Positions 1 to 7,680 of a DNA stretch of 64,000 nucleotides are shown piece by piece (the stretch's first letter is position 1; the number at the start of each line of letters is the position of its first letter). This DNA comes from JAMLIN01 sp964476625 (lineage in GTDB: Bacteria > Pseudomonadota > Gammaproteobacteria > Burkholderiales > Burkholderiaceae_E), in assembly GCA_964476625.1 (NCBI GenBank), contig CAYZBJ010000010.1, positions 1-64,000 of the forward strand, in the 5' to 3' direction. Made by a program: the position numbers and the translations under genes. Below the pieces are notes generated by a model that saw only the letters and a list, made by a program, of their open reading frames with translations, searched no databases and was not told the DNA's origin.

Positions 1-858
1 GGCGGCGAGAACCTGTTCGCCGCCCTTCCAGATCGACTGGTGGCAATGCATCCCCGAACCGTTGTCGCCCACCACCGGCTTGGGCATGAAGGTCGCGGTC
101 TTGCCGTAGCTGTGGGCCACGTTGTGCACGACGTACTTCAGGCGCTGGGTCCAGTCGGCGCGGGTGACCAGTTCGGCGAAGCGGGTGCCGATCTCGCACT
201 GGCCGGCACCGGCCACCTCATGGTGGTGCACCTCGACGGGCACGCCCATCTGCTCGAGGATCAGGCACATCTCCGAGCGCATGTCCTGCAGCGAATCGAC
301 CGGCGGGACTGGGAAGTAGCCGCCCTTGACGGTGGGCCGGTGGGCGAGGTTGCCGCCCTCGAACTCCTTGCCGGTCGACCAGGAGGCTTCCTCGCTCGCG
401 ATGCGGAAGAAGGCGCCGCTCATGTCGTTGCCCCAGGTGACCGAGTCGAAGACGAAGAACTCGGGCTCGGGGCCGAAATAGGCGGTGTCGCCCAGGCCGC
501 TCGACTTCAGGTAGGCTTCCGCCCGGCGTGCGAGCGAGCGCGGATCGCGCTCGTAGCCCTTGCCATCCGAGGGTTCGACGACGTCGCAGGTCAGCAGCAG
601 GGTGGACTCTTCCCGGAACGGATCCATCACCGCGGTGGCCGGGTCCGGAATGAGCAGCATGTCGGAGGCCTCGATGCCCTTCCAGCCGGCGATCGAGGAG
701 CCGTCGAAGGCATGGCCCGAGCTGAACTTGTCCTCATCGAACTGCGACACCGGCACCGACACATGCTGTTCCTTGCCTCGTGTGTCGGTGAACCGGAAAT
801 CGATGAACTTGACCTCGTTGTCCGAGACCATCTTGATCACGTCTTTGGCCGTGGCCAT
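1..858 (-). CDS. glnA: Glutamine synthetase type I, N-terminal part (cut by left window edge)
   Basis: Catalyses ATP-dependent amidation of glutamate to glutamine, the main ammonium assimilation step in the cytoplasm. The first 286 codons are present; a full GSI is about 470 residues, so the C-terminal part with the adenylylation Tyr lies outside the window. The protein begins MATAKDVIKMVSDNEVKFID and shows the family blocks HAFDGSSIAGW, YFGPEPEFFVFD, EVHHHEVAGAGQCEI and VGDNGSGMHCHQS (metal and nucleotide site). The ATG at 858 is preceded by an AGGAGA Shine-Dalgarno. A sigma54 promoter and NtrC-like dyads lie upstream, pointing to nitrogen control. Family assignment is certain. Confidence 0.97.
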   Translation of the reverse strand, partial: MATAKDVIKMVSDNEVKFIDFRFTDTRGKEQHVSVPVSQFDEDKFSSGHAFDGSSIAGWKGIEASDMLLIPDPATAVMDPFREESTLLLTCDVVEPSDGKGYERDPRSLARRAEAYLKSSGLGDTAYFGPEPEFFVFDSVTWGNDMSGAFFRIASEEASWSTGKEFEGGNLAHRPTVKGGYFPVPPVDSLQDMRSEMCLILEQMGVPVEVHHHEVAGAGQCEIGTRFAELVTRADWTQRLKYVVHNVAHSYGKTATFMPKPVVGDNGSGMHCHQSIWKGGEQVLAA

Positions 859-979
859 GAGCGGCTTCTCCTGGGTTGCTAGATGCAGACTTGATGGGTG
901 TTTCGTCCGGACAAACCGGCTCTTGCGAGTCGCACGATTCTCGGGGTTTTCCGGTTCGCCAGCAATGCAGCACGGGAAT

Positions 980-995
980 AGCAGCTTCCATGCCA
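980..995 (-). promoter_or_regulatory. Sigma54 (-24/-12) promoter of glnA
   Basis: Read on the minus strand, TGGCATGGAAGCTGCT matches the RpoN consensus TGGCAC-N5-TTGCW, with GG and GC at the correct 10-bp separation. Transcription should start near 969, giving a leader of about 110 nt before the glnA ATG. The match is by eye, but position and gene context agree with the known nitrogen-regulated glnA promoters of proteobacteria. Confidence 0.75.
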
Positions 996-1070
996 CCACC
1001 CAAAAGCCGGATTCGGCAGTCCTTGGGGACACCACCCGGGTCGATGCATGGCGGATGCACCATGACGGAG

Positions 1071-1117
1071 CGCCCCATCATGGGGCGCCTTGTCATTCAA
1101 TGCGCCATCATGGTGCC
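1071..1117 (-). promoter_or_regulatory. Paired NtrC-like binding sites (enhancer) for glnA
   Basis: Two dyads resemble the NtrC consensus TGCACYAAAATGGTGCA. One spans 1101-1117 (centre about -140 from the predicted start; minus strand GGCACCATGATGGCGCA). The other spans 1071-1087 (centre about -110) inside a perfect 19-bp palindrome at 1070-1088. The 30-bp spacing is close to three helical turns and mirrors the -140/-108 sites of enterobacterial glnA. A weaker half site, TGCACCA, starts at 1056. The stretch 859-1200 between the two genes otherwise holds no gene that I can see. Confidence 0.6.
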
Positions 1118-1200
1118 ATATCAGTCAACACCTGCCGGGTTCGAGCGGCCTCGGGGTCGGCAGACACGGGCTCAGTGGCCGCAGGCCCGGCTACCCGCCA

Positions 1201-2847
1201 TTACCCGGCCTTCCAGTCGGCGTAGCGCTCGCGCAGCCGCGCCTTCCAGAACTTGCCCGTCGATGTGCGGGGAATCTCGTCGATGAATTCGACCGCATCG
1301 GGCAGCTGCCAGCTCGCGAACTGGCCGGAAAGGTGCTGGCGCAAGGCCTCGGCATCCAGGCTTGCGCCGGGCTTGAGTACCACGCAGGCGAGCGGCCGTT
1401 CGGCCCACTTCGGATGCGGGACCGCGATCACGGCGGCTTCGGCCACCGCCGGATGCGCCATGATCGCGTTCTCGAGGTCGACCGAGCTGATCCATTCGCC
1501 TCCGGATTTGATCAAATCCTTTGTTCTATCGGCAATTCGCATGAATGCATGGGAATCGACTGCGGCAACATCCCCGGTACGCAGCCAGCCATCCTCGGTG
1601 AACTTGTCGGGATCGTCGCCATCGCCATGGTAGGAGCCGGTGATGTACGGCCCGCGTGACTGCAGCTCACCGACCGTCTCCCCGTCCCAGGGGCAGATGC
1701 GGCCTTCGTCGTCGACCAGCCGGATCTCGACCAGGGGCACCGGGATGCCTGCCAGGGCACGCCGCCGGAACCACTCGTCCTCGTCGGCATCGGCGAGCTC
1801 GGGCTTCTGGTTGAAGACGGTGGCCAGCGGCGAGGTCTCGGTCATGCCCCAACCCTGGGCGAGTTCGACCCCGTTGCGGGCGAAGGCGCGGATCAGCGAT
1901 TCGGGGGCGGCCGAGCCGCCCACCAGGCTGCGCATGCCCTCGGGCAGCTTCCAGCGCCCCGGATGGGCCTCGAAGGTCTGGATGAGGGACAGCCAGATGG
2001 TCGGCACACCGAGCGACAGGGTCGGCGGCACCGCCTGGATCAGGTCGAGGAGGTCTTCCGGATGCAGGTGCGGGCCAGGGAAGACCAGCTTCGCGCCAGC
2101 CATGACCCCCGCATAGGGGATCCCCCAGCTGTTGGCATGGAACATCGGGGTGACCGGCAGGATCACGTCGCGCGAGCCGACGCGCACCGAGTCGGGCAAG
2201 GCGGCGACCAGCGAATGCAGGACCGTCGAGCGGTGCGAATAGACCACGCCCTTCGGTCGGCCGGTGGTGCCGGAGGTGTAGCACATCGAGGTCGGGTCGT
2301 TCTCGTCGTGGCCGACGTAGTCGAAGGCCTCGGCTTCCTCGGGCGAGGCCAGCATCTGCTCGTAGTCCTCGAGCGCCGGCGCTCCCTCGATCGCCCCATG
2401 GCTCTCGAGCGGCTTGCCGGAGAAGCGGTAGACGAACACCCGCTCGAAGCGGTGCAGCGGCGCGACCTTGGTGAGCAGCGGCAGGAGCACGTCGTCGATG
2501 ATCAGGAAGCGGTCCTCGGCATGGCCGGCGATCCAGCCGATATCGTCGGGGGCCAGGCGCAGGTTCAGGGTGTGCATGACCCCGCCCGCAGCCGGAATGC
2601 CGAAGTAGGCCTCCAGGTGGGCATGGTGGTTCCAGCACAGGGTGGCGACCCGGTCGCCCTTGCGCAGGCCAGCCGCGAGCAGGCCCGCGGCCAGCCGGCG
2701 GGTGCGCTCGCGGAACTCGCGATAGGTATGCCGCACCAGCGACTTGTCGGGGAGGCGGGAAATCACCTCCTGCTCGGGGAAGACGGTTCCGGCCCGCTCC
2801 ACGAAATCATTCAGTGACAGGGGCCGCTGCTGCATCGTCGTCTTCAT
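1201..2847 (-). CDS. AMP-dependent acyl-CoA ligase (medium/long-chain fatty acid type)
   Basis: Activates a carboxylic acid as acyl-adenylate and then thioester with CoA. The 548-residue length is normal for the ANL superfamily. The P-loop-like motif YTSGTTGRPKGVVYSH (about 190-205), the GWGMTETSP motif, the TGDVA motif and the C-terminal hinge block DRTKDLIKSGGEW with the catalytic Lys near the end (TSTGKFWK) are all present. Overall it resembles the 3-methylthiopropionyl-CoA ligase/medium-chain ligase group, so the exact substrate is uncertain. The ATG at 2847 has an AGGAGA Shine-Dalgarno. It is transcribed alone behind hemW after a 170-bp gap. A perfect 16-bp palindrome (1504-1519) falls inside the hinge motif codons. 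Confidence 0.9.
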   Translation of the reverse strand: MKTTMQQRPLSLNDFVERAGTVFPEQEVISRLPDKSLVRHTYREFRERTRRLAAGLLAAGLRKGDRVATLCWNHHAHLEAYFGIPAAGGVMHTLNLRLAPDDIGWIAGHAEDRFLIIDDVLLPLLTKVAPLHRFERVFVYRFSGKPLESHGAIEGAPALEDYEQMLASPEEAEAFDYVGHDENDPTSMCYTSGTTGRPKGVVYSHRSTVLHSLVAALPDSVRVGSRDVILPVTPMFHANSWGIPYAGVMAGAKLVFPGPHLHPEDLLDLIQAVPPTLSLGVPTIWLSLIQTFEAHPGRWKLPEGMRSLVGGSAAPESLIRAFARNGVELAQGWGMTETSPLATVFNQKPELADADEDEWFRRRALAGIPVPLVEIRLVDDEGRICPWDGETVGELQSRGPYITGSYHGDGDDPDKFTEDGWLRTGDVAAVDSHAFMRIADRTKDLIKSGGEWISSVDLENAIMAHPAVAEAAVIAVPHPKWAERPLACVVLKPGASLDAEALRQHLSGQFASWQLPDAVEFIDEIPRTSTGKFWKARLRERYADWKAG

Positions 2848-3017
2848 GGTGTCTCCTCGTTGGCGAACGGCTCGCCCGCTGGATGGGCAGCGCCGCTATC
2901 GCAGCGATCTTAAGTGGCGGCGACCACAGGCCGCAACTCTCCGAGGGGCCGTAGAAACCCGGGGCTGCGGCGCGCCGCACGAATCGTCGATGGGATGCCT
3001 GGCGATCCCGGTCGACC

Positions 3018-4253
3018 TCAGGGCGTGTCGGCCGACGAATCCGGCGGCGCATCGGGCAGGAAACGCTCCTGCAGCTCGTTCAGGAAGCGCCGACCGAGGG
3101 CGGTCGGCCGGATGCGGGTCGGGTCCGGATCGAGCAGGCCATCGGCGGTGGCCTGCGCGAGCGACTTGCCGAAGGCATCCATGCCCAGTCCGGTATGGGC
3201 GGCAAAAAGCGCGGCCGGCACGCCATCGACCAGGCGCAGCGCGTTCAACATGAACTCGAAGCACAGGTCGGCGCGCGCCAGCCGCCGGACGAGCTCGACC
3301 GGTTCGCCGTCGGCCACCGCCTGCCGGTAGCGCGCCGGATGGCGCCAGCGCTGCTCGCGCTCGATGCGGTCGTGGAAGCTCAGCTTGCCGTGCGCCCCGG
3401 CGCCGATGCCGAGGTAGTCGCCGAACTGCCAGTAGTTCAGGTTGTGGCGCGAACGGTGTCCCTGGCGCGCCCAGGCGGAGACCTCGTAGTTCTCCAGCCC
3501 GGCGCCCCCCAGGACGGCTTCGACCATTTCCTGCATGTCGGCGGCCTGGTCCTGGTCGGGCACCGTGGGCGGATGCACCGCGAAGAGCGTGTTGGGCTCG
3601 ATCGTCAGGTGGTAGCACGAGAGGTGCGGCGGACGGTAGGCTAGCGCGGCCCGCAGGTCAGCCTCGCATTCGGCGAGCGACTGGCCGGGCAGCGCGTACA
3701 TCAGGTCGATGTTGAAGGTCTCGAAGCTGCGCGCCGCGGTCTCGATCGCCGCGCGCGCCTGGTCACCGTCGTGGATCCGCCCGAGCGCACGCAGCGCCTG
3801 GTCGGAAAAGCTCTGCACCCCGATCGAGAGCCGGTTGATGCCGGCCTGCGCAAACCCCTCGAAGCGCTCGCGCTCGAAGGTGCCGGGATTCGCCTCCATG
3901 GTGATCTCGGCGCCCGCCACCAGCGGCACCCGCGCCCGGATGCCCGCCAGCAGGCGGTCGATCGCCTCGGGCGAGAACAGGCTCGGCGTGCCGCCGCCGA
4001 GGAAGACGGTCTGCACGCTGCGGCCCCAGATCCGCGGCAGGGCCGATTCGAGGTCGGCGATCAGGGTATCGACGTAGCCCTGCTCGTCGAGCTCGCCGCG
4101 CTGCTCGTGGGAGTTGAAGTCGCAGTACGGGCACTTGCGCACGCACCACGGCAGGTGCACATAGACCGACAGCGGTGGCGGCGGCACCACCCCGGCGGCG
4201 ACCGATGCCGCCGCCGGGCGCAGGGAAACCACCTGTCGGCGCATCTCAGCCAT
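3018..4253 (-). CDS. hemW: HemW, radical-SAM heme chaperone (HemN-like)
   Basis: A radical SAM protein related to anaerobic coproporphyrinogen oxidase. HemW proteins act as heme chaperones rather than as the oxidase. At 411 aa it carries the [4Fe-4S] motif CVRKCPYC (about 37-44), the SAM-binding FLGGGTPS and the HemW-type block GVQSFSDQALRALGR. The long N-terminal leader before PPPLSVYVHLPWC makes the start uncertain; a second ATG lies four codons in. It is the last gene of the Ser/Thr kinase-PP2C-rph-rdgB-hemW operon, 54 bp after rdgB, an arrangement common in Burkholderiales. Confidence 0.93.
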   Translation of the reverse strand: MAEMRRQVVSLRPAAASVAAGVVPPPPLSVYVHLPWCVRKCPYCDFNSHEQRGELDEQGYVDTLIADLESALPRIWGRSVQTVFLGGGTPSLFSPEAIDRLLAGIRARVPLVAGAEITMEANPGTFERERFEGFAQAGINRLSIGVQSFSDQALRALGRIHDGDQARAAIETAARSFETFNIDLMYALPGQSLAECEADLRAALAYRPPHLSCYHLTIEPNTLFAVHPPTVPDQDQAADMQEMVEAVLGGAGLENYEVSAWARQGHRSRHNLNYWQFGDYLGIGAGAHGKLSFHDRIEREQRWRHPARYRQAVADGEPVELVRRLARADLCFEFMLNALRLVDGVPAALFAAHTGLGMDAFGKSLAQATADGLLDPDPTRIRPTALGRRFLNELQERFLPDAPPDSSADTP

Positions 4254-4307
4254 TGCTGCCGGCTGCCGCGCCCATGGCCGCCGCCTCAGTCATCGCCGCC
4301 CATCATC

Positions 4308-4943
4308 TCAAGCATCGCCGCGGGCTTCCGCCTCCGCGCGCAGCCGGGCGACGAGTCGCACCAATGCCCTGCCCCGATGGCTGAGCGCATTCTTGCGGGC
4401 AGCCGGCAGTTCGCCCGCGGTGAGTTCCTCGCCATCGGGCAGGAACAGCGGGTCGTAGCCGAAGCCGCCGCTGCCGCGCACGGCATCCACGATCCGGCCA
4501 TGCCAGCTGCCTTCGGCGATCAGCGGACGGGGATCGTCGGCATGGCGCAGCATGACCAGCGCGCAGTGGAAGAAGGCGCGCCGGTCCGCGGGATCGGGCC
4601 GGTCGGCGAGCGCCGCGAGCAGGCGTGCATTGTTGGCCGCATCACCCGGTTCGCCGCCGGCGGCGGCCGAGTAGCGCGCCGACAGCACGCCGGGGGCGCC
4701 GTCCAGGGCCAGCACGCAGAGCCCGGAATCGTCGGCGAGCGCCGGCAGGCCGGTATGGCGACTCGCGTGGCGGGCCTTGGCGAGCGCGTTCTCGACAAAG
4801 CTCGGCCAGGGCTCCTCGGCGTCGGCGACGCCCAGCGCACCCTGCGCGAGCAGTTCCATGCCGAGGGGCGCCAGCAAGGCGGTGAGTTCGGCGAGCTTGC
4901 CGGCATTGCCCGACGCCAGCACGACCCGCTGGCCGGGCATCAC
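4308..4943 (-). CDS. rdgB: XTP/dITP pyrophosphatase (HAM1/RdgB family)
   Basis: House-cleaning enzyme that hydrolyses dITP, XTP and related non-canonical purine nucleotides to monophosphates and PPi. The 211-aa protein has the N-terminal nucleotide-binding signature VVLASGNAGKLAEL, the catalytic/metal block LALADDSGLCVLALDGAPGV, the ARYS motif and the C-terminal GFGYDPLF followed by LSHRGRAL. Its ATG overlaps the rph stop codon by four bases (ATGA), which indicates translational coupling in the operon. Confidence 0.96.
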   Translation of the reverse strand: MMPGQRVVLASGNAGKLAELTALLAPLGMELLAQGALGVADAEEPWPSFVENALAKARHASRHTGLPALADDSGLCVLALDGAPGVLSARYSAAAGGEPGDAANNARLLAALADRPDPADRRAFFHCALVMLRHADDPRPLIAEGSWHGRIVDAVRGSGGFGYDPLFLPDGEELTAGELPAARKNALSHRGRALVRLVARLRAEAEARGDA

Positions 4944-5698
4944 CGCGCCGACGGGTTCGACGAGAGCGGCGCCGGCGATGGCAGCGCCAGCGCCTCGCGC
5001 TGGATCGTGACGAGTTCGGCGATGCCGTTGCCGGCGTAGTCGAGCAGGCGCTCGAGCTGGGCCCGCGAGAAAGCCTCGCCCTCGGCGGTGCCCTGGACTT
5101 CGACGATGCCGCCCTGCCCGGTCATCACGACGTTGCAGTCGGCATCGCAGTTGGAGTCCTCGTCATAGTCGAGATCGAGCACCGGCTCGCCCCGGTAGAG
5201 CCCCACCGAGACGGCGGCGACATGGTCGCGGACCGGCTCGCCCGCCAGCAGGCCGGCCGCGCGCAGGCCCGCCACCGCATCGGCGGCCGCGACGAAGGCG
5301 CCGGTGATCGCAGCGCACCGGGTGCCGCCATCGGCCTGGAGCACATCGCAATCCAAGGTCAGGGTCCGCTCGCCCAGCGCGCGCCTGTCGAAGACCGCGC
5401 GCAGGCTGCGCCCGATCAGGCGCTGGATCTCCTGGCTGCGGCCCGACTGGCGGCCGCTGGCGGCCTCGCGACCGGACCGGGTGTGCGTCGAGCGCGGCAG
5501 CATTCCGTACTCGGCGGTGAGCCAGCCTTCGCCGGCGCCGCGCAGGAACCCCGGCACCTTGTCCTCGACGCTCGCGGTGCACAGCACCCGGGTGTGGCCG
5601 AACTCGACCAGCACCGAGCCTTCCGCGTAGCGGGTGAACCCGCGGGTGATCCTGACGACCCGCATCTCGTCGGGACGGCGTCCGCTCGGACGGTTCAT
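4940..5698 (-). CDS. rph: Ribonuclease PH
   Basis: Phosphorolytic 3'-5' exoribonuclease that trims tRNA 3' ends in the cytoplasm as a hexamer. The protein is 252 aa; family members are usually 238-250 aa. It begins with the typical RPSGRRPDEMRVVRITRGF, followed by AEGSVLVEFGHTRVLCTASV, the RSGREAASGRQSGRSQEIQR block and DCDVLQADGGTRCAAITGA. It overlaps the PP2C gene upstream and rdgB downstream by four bases each, so all three are probably co-translated. A short C-terminal extension after EALALP has no evident motif. Confidence 0.97.
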   Translation of the reverse strand: MNRPSGRRPDEMRVVRITRGFTRYAEGSVLVEFGHTRVLCTASVEDKVPGFLRGAGEGWLTAEYGMLPRSTHTRSGREAASGRQSGRSQEIQRLIGRSLRAVFDRRALGERTLTLDCDVLQADGGTRCAAITGAFVAAADAVAGLRAAGLLAGEPVRDHVAAVSVGLYRGEPVLDLDYDEDSNCDADCNVVMTGQGGIVEVQGTAEGEAFSRAQLERLLDYAGNGIAELVTIQREALALPSPAPLSSNPSAR

Positions 5699-6621
5699 GC
5701 ACTGCCTCCACTACGTTCGATCGCGCGACGGATTTCGGCGATCGTGCGTTCGATTTCGTCTTCGGACAGGTCTTCGCCTGCGCCGGGCTCCTCGTCGATC
5801 GGCCCGAGCGCGATCGTCGTGGTGATCGCGCCGTCGGGCACGCTCGCCGACGACAGGCCCTCGCCGAAGCCGTCGCCCTCCCAGCGCATCGCCACCGCGG
5901 TGGCGTTGTCCGCGACCTGGCCGAGGGTCTCGACCGCATCGCGCACCAGCATCGGGATGCTCTCCGCGACCGGGGTGCCGGACAGGCGGTCGCAAACGGC
6001 GCCCTCGTCATAGGCCGACCAGACGCCGTCACTGCACAGCATCAGGAGGTCGCCCGGCTCGAGTTCGGGCGCCCCGCCCAGCTCGATGGTGGGCTCGAAG
6101 GGCGAGCCGAGGCAGTTGAGCACCTTGTTGCGCTCCGGGTGCGTCTCCTGCTCGTGCGGCTGTATGAGGCCGAGGTTGAGGAGGTTCTGCACCTTGGAGT
6201 GGTCCTGGGTGCGCGCCAGGCAGAGCCCGCGGCGAATCCAGTACAACCGGGAGTCGCCTGCGTGGGCCCACCAGGCTCGGCCGTCCTGGACGATGCAGGC
6301 CACCACCGTGGTGCGGGGCGACTCGGGCAGGCGATGCAACTGCTGGTAGCGCAGGATCTCGCGATGGCCGTGGCGCAGGGTGCGATCGAGAAAGCCCGCC
6401 GGGTCGTCGAGCGACGGCCTGGCCGCCTGCTGGAAGTCGGCCGCGGCGGTCTGCATCGCGATCTGGGCCGCCACTTCGCCGCGCAGGTGCCCACCCATGC
6501 CGTCGGCGACGATCATCAGCAGGGTGTCGCGCGTGAAGCAGTAGCCCATGCGGTCCTGGTTGCCCGCCCGCTGGCCGATGTCGGTGTCCTGGTAGATGGA
6601 GAAGCGCAACAAGGACTCCAC
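5695..6621 (-). CDS. PP2C-family serine/threonine protein phosphatase
   Basis: Metal-dependent phosphatase that would reverse phosphorylation by the adjacent kinase. The 308-aa protein shows the PP2C motifs RAGNQDRMGY, the metal aspartate in VADGMGGH (about 39-45), HAGDSRLYWIRRG, LLMLCSDGVWSAY and DNATAVAM. No membrane segment is visible. The C-terminal 50 residues are acidic and may be a flexible tail. It starts with GTG (6619-6621), three bases after the kinase stop, and overlaps rph by four bases. Such kinase/phosphatase pairs beside rph are known in betaproteobacteria; their substrates are not established from sequence. Confidence 0.9.
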   Translation of the reverse strand: MESLLRFSIYQDTDIGQRAGNQDRMGYCFTRDTLLMIVADGMGGHLRGEVAAQIAMQTAAADFQQAARPSLDDPAGFLDRTLRHGHREILRYQQLHRLPESPRTTVVACIVQDGRAWWAHAGDSRLYWIRRGLCLARTQDHSKVQNLLNLGLIQPHEQETHPERNKVLNCLGSPFEPTIELGGAPELEPGDLLMLCSDGVWSAYDEGAVCDRLSGTPVAESIPMLVRDAVETLGQVADNATAVAMRWEGDGFGEGLSSASVPDGAITTTIALGPIDEEPGAGEDLSEDEIERTIAEIRRAIERSGGSA

Positions 6622-6625
6622 GTTG

Positions 6626-7639
6626 TCAGCCCGGCAAGCTCAGCGAGCCGCTGCGATCCTCGCGCCTGCGGAACGGCAGGCGCGCGGTGAGGCTGTCGAT
6701 CCAGCGCCCGAAGGAACGATCGGGCGGCTGGGAGCCCGACTGGCGGGCGATCCTGCGCAGCGCGCGCTGCAGCGCGAAAACGCTCTGCGGCCGCTCGAGC
6801 GGGCTCAGCTTGAGGCACCAGGCCACCAGCTCGACCAGCGGCACCGAATAGGCGCCCGAGTCGGCCAGCCGGGCGATCGTCGCCGGCAGCTTGTCCTCGA
6901 GCTCGCGCTTGTCGGCCGGCTGCGGCGGAGCGCCGGCCATGCAGGCGAACATGCTTGCCCCGAGGCTGTAGACATCGGACCAGGGCCCGAGCTGGCGGTT
7001 GCGCCGGTAGAGCTCGGGAGCGGCGAAACCCGGGGTGTACATCGGGAACAATTTGGGGCCATCGGCATCGAGCGCCCGGCGCGCCGCGCCGAAGTCGAGC
7101 AGCAGCGGCGTGCCGTCCAGGCGCAGGTAGATGTTGGCGGGCTTGAGGTCGAGGTGCAGCAGGCGGTTGGCATGGACCTCGCGAAGGCCGTTCATCACCT
7201 GGGTGAAGACCGCCACGATGTGCCGCTCGGCCAGCACCCCCCGGGGGCCCTTGCCCCGGTTGCGCAGGACGAGCTCCTGCAGGCTGCGCCCGCGCTCGTA
7301 GGCCATCACCATGTAGACGGTGTCGTTGGCCCGGAAGAAATTGACCACCCGCACCACGTTGGGATGGAAGATCTGGGCGAGCGAACGGCCTTCCTCGAAA
7401 AAGCACTTGAGGCCATTGCGGAAGGTCGCGAGGTTCTTTTCCTCGATGGACGGCACGAGTTCGCCCGCCTGCCGCTTGACCAGGGAGCTGGGGAGGTATT
7501 CCTTGACCGCGAATTGCTCGCCGTGGGTGTCCTCGGCGAGATAGACGATCGAGAAGCCGCCGCTGGCGATGCGCCTTACGATACGATAACCGCCGATCTC
7601 GAGCCCGTCGGGCAGCGGTGCATTTGTCTGCGAGCCCAT
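6626..7639 (-). CDS. Hanks-type serine/threonine protein kinase
   Basis: A 337-aa soluble eukaryotic-like kinase. The glycine loop IASGGFSIVYLA (24-35), the ATP-anchoring Lys in FAVKEY (K46), the catalytic loop HLDLKPAN (162-169; Leu replaces the usual Arg of HRD) and the metal motif DFG (182-184) are intact. The activation segment reads MYTPGFAAPELY. There is no transmembrane helix and no extracellular sensor; the region after about 290 is Arg-rich. It is the first gene of the leftward operon kinase-PP2C-rph-rdgB-hemW. A TAAAAT hexamer lies only 7 nt before the ATG and there is no Shine-Dalgarno, suggesting a leaderless message. Confidence 0.92.
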   Translation of the reverse strand: MGSQTNAPLPDGLEIGGYRIVRRIASGGFSIVYLAEDTHGEQFAVKEYLPSSLVKRQAGELVPSIEEKNLATFRNGLKCFFEEGRSLAQIFHPNVVRVVNFFRANDTVYMVMAYERGRSLQELVLRNRGKGPRGVLAERHIVAVFTQVMNGLREVHANRLLHLDLKPANIYLRLDGTPLLLDFGAARRALDADGPKLFPMYTPGFAAPELYRRNRQLGPWSDVYSLGASMFACMAGAPPQPADKRELEDKLPATIARLADSGAYSVPLVELVAWCLKLSPLERPQSVFALQRALRRIARQSGSQPPDRSFGRWIDSLTARLPFRRREDRSGSLSLPG

Positions 7640-7646
7640 CCGCGGG

Positions 7647-7652
7647 ATTTTA
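7647..7652 (-). promoter_or_regulatory. -10 hexamer of the kinase operon (leaderless spacing)
   Basis: TAAAAT (five of six to TATAAT) on the minus strand, separated from the kinase ATG at 7639 by seven bases (CCCGCGG). No purine-rich ribosome site is present. The start of transcription is therefore predicted at or within one base of the ATG. The whole space to the divergent yicC start is 41 bp. Confidence 0.5.
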
Positions 7653-7680
7653 CGGGTCTTTCGGCATTCGAGGAGAACCA

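Noticed and set aside
3018..4253. Annotation as anaerobic coproporphyrinogen III oxidase (HemN)
   Set aside because: The cysteine motif is CVRKCPYC and the C-terminal half follows the HemW pattern; location with rdgB and rph also matches HemW.
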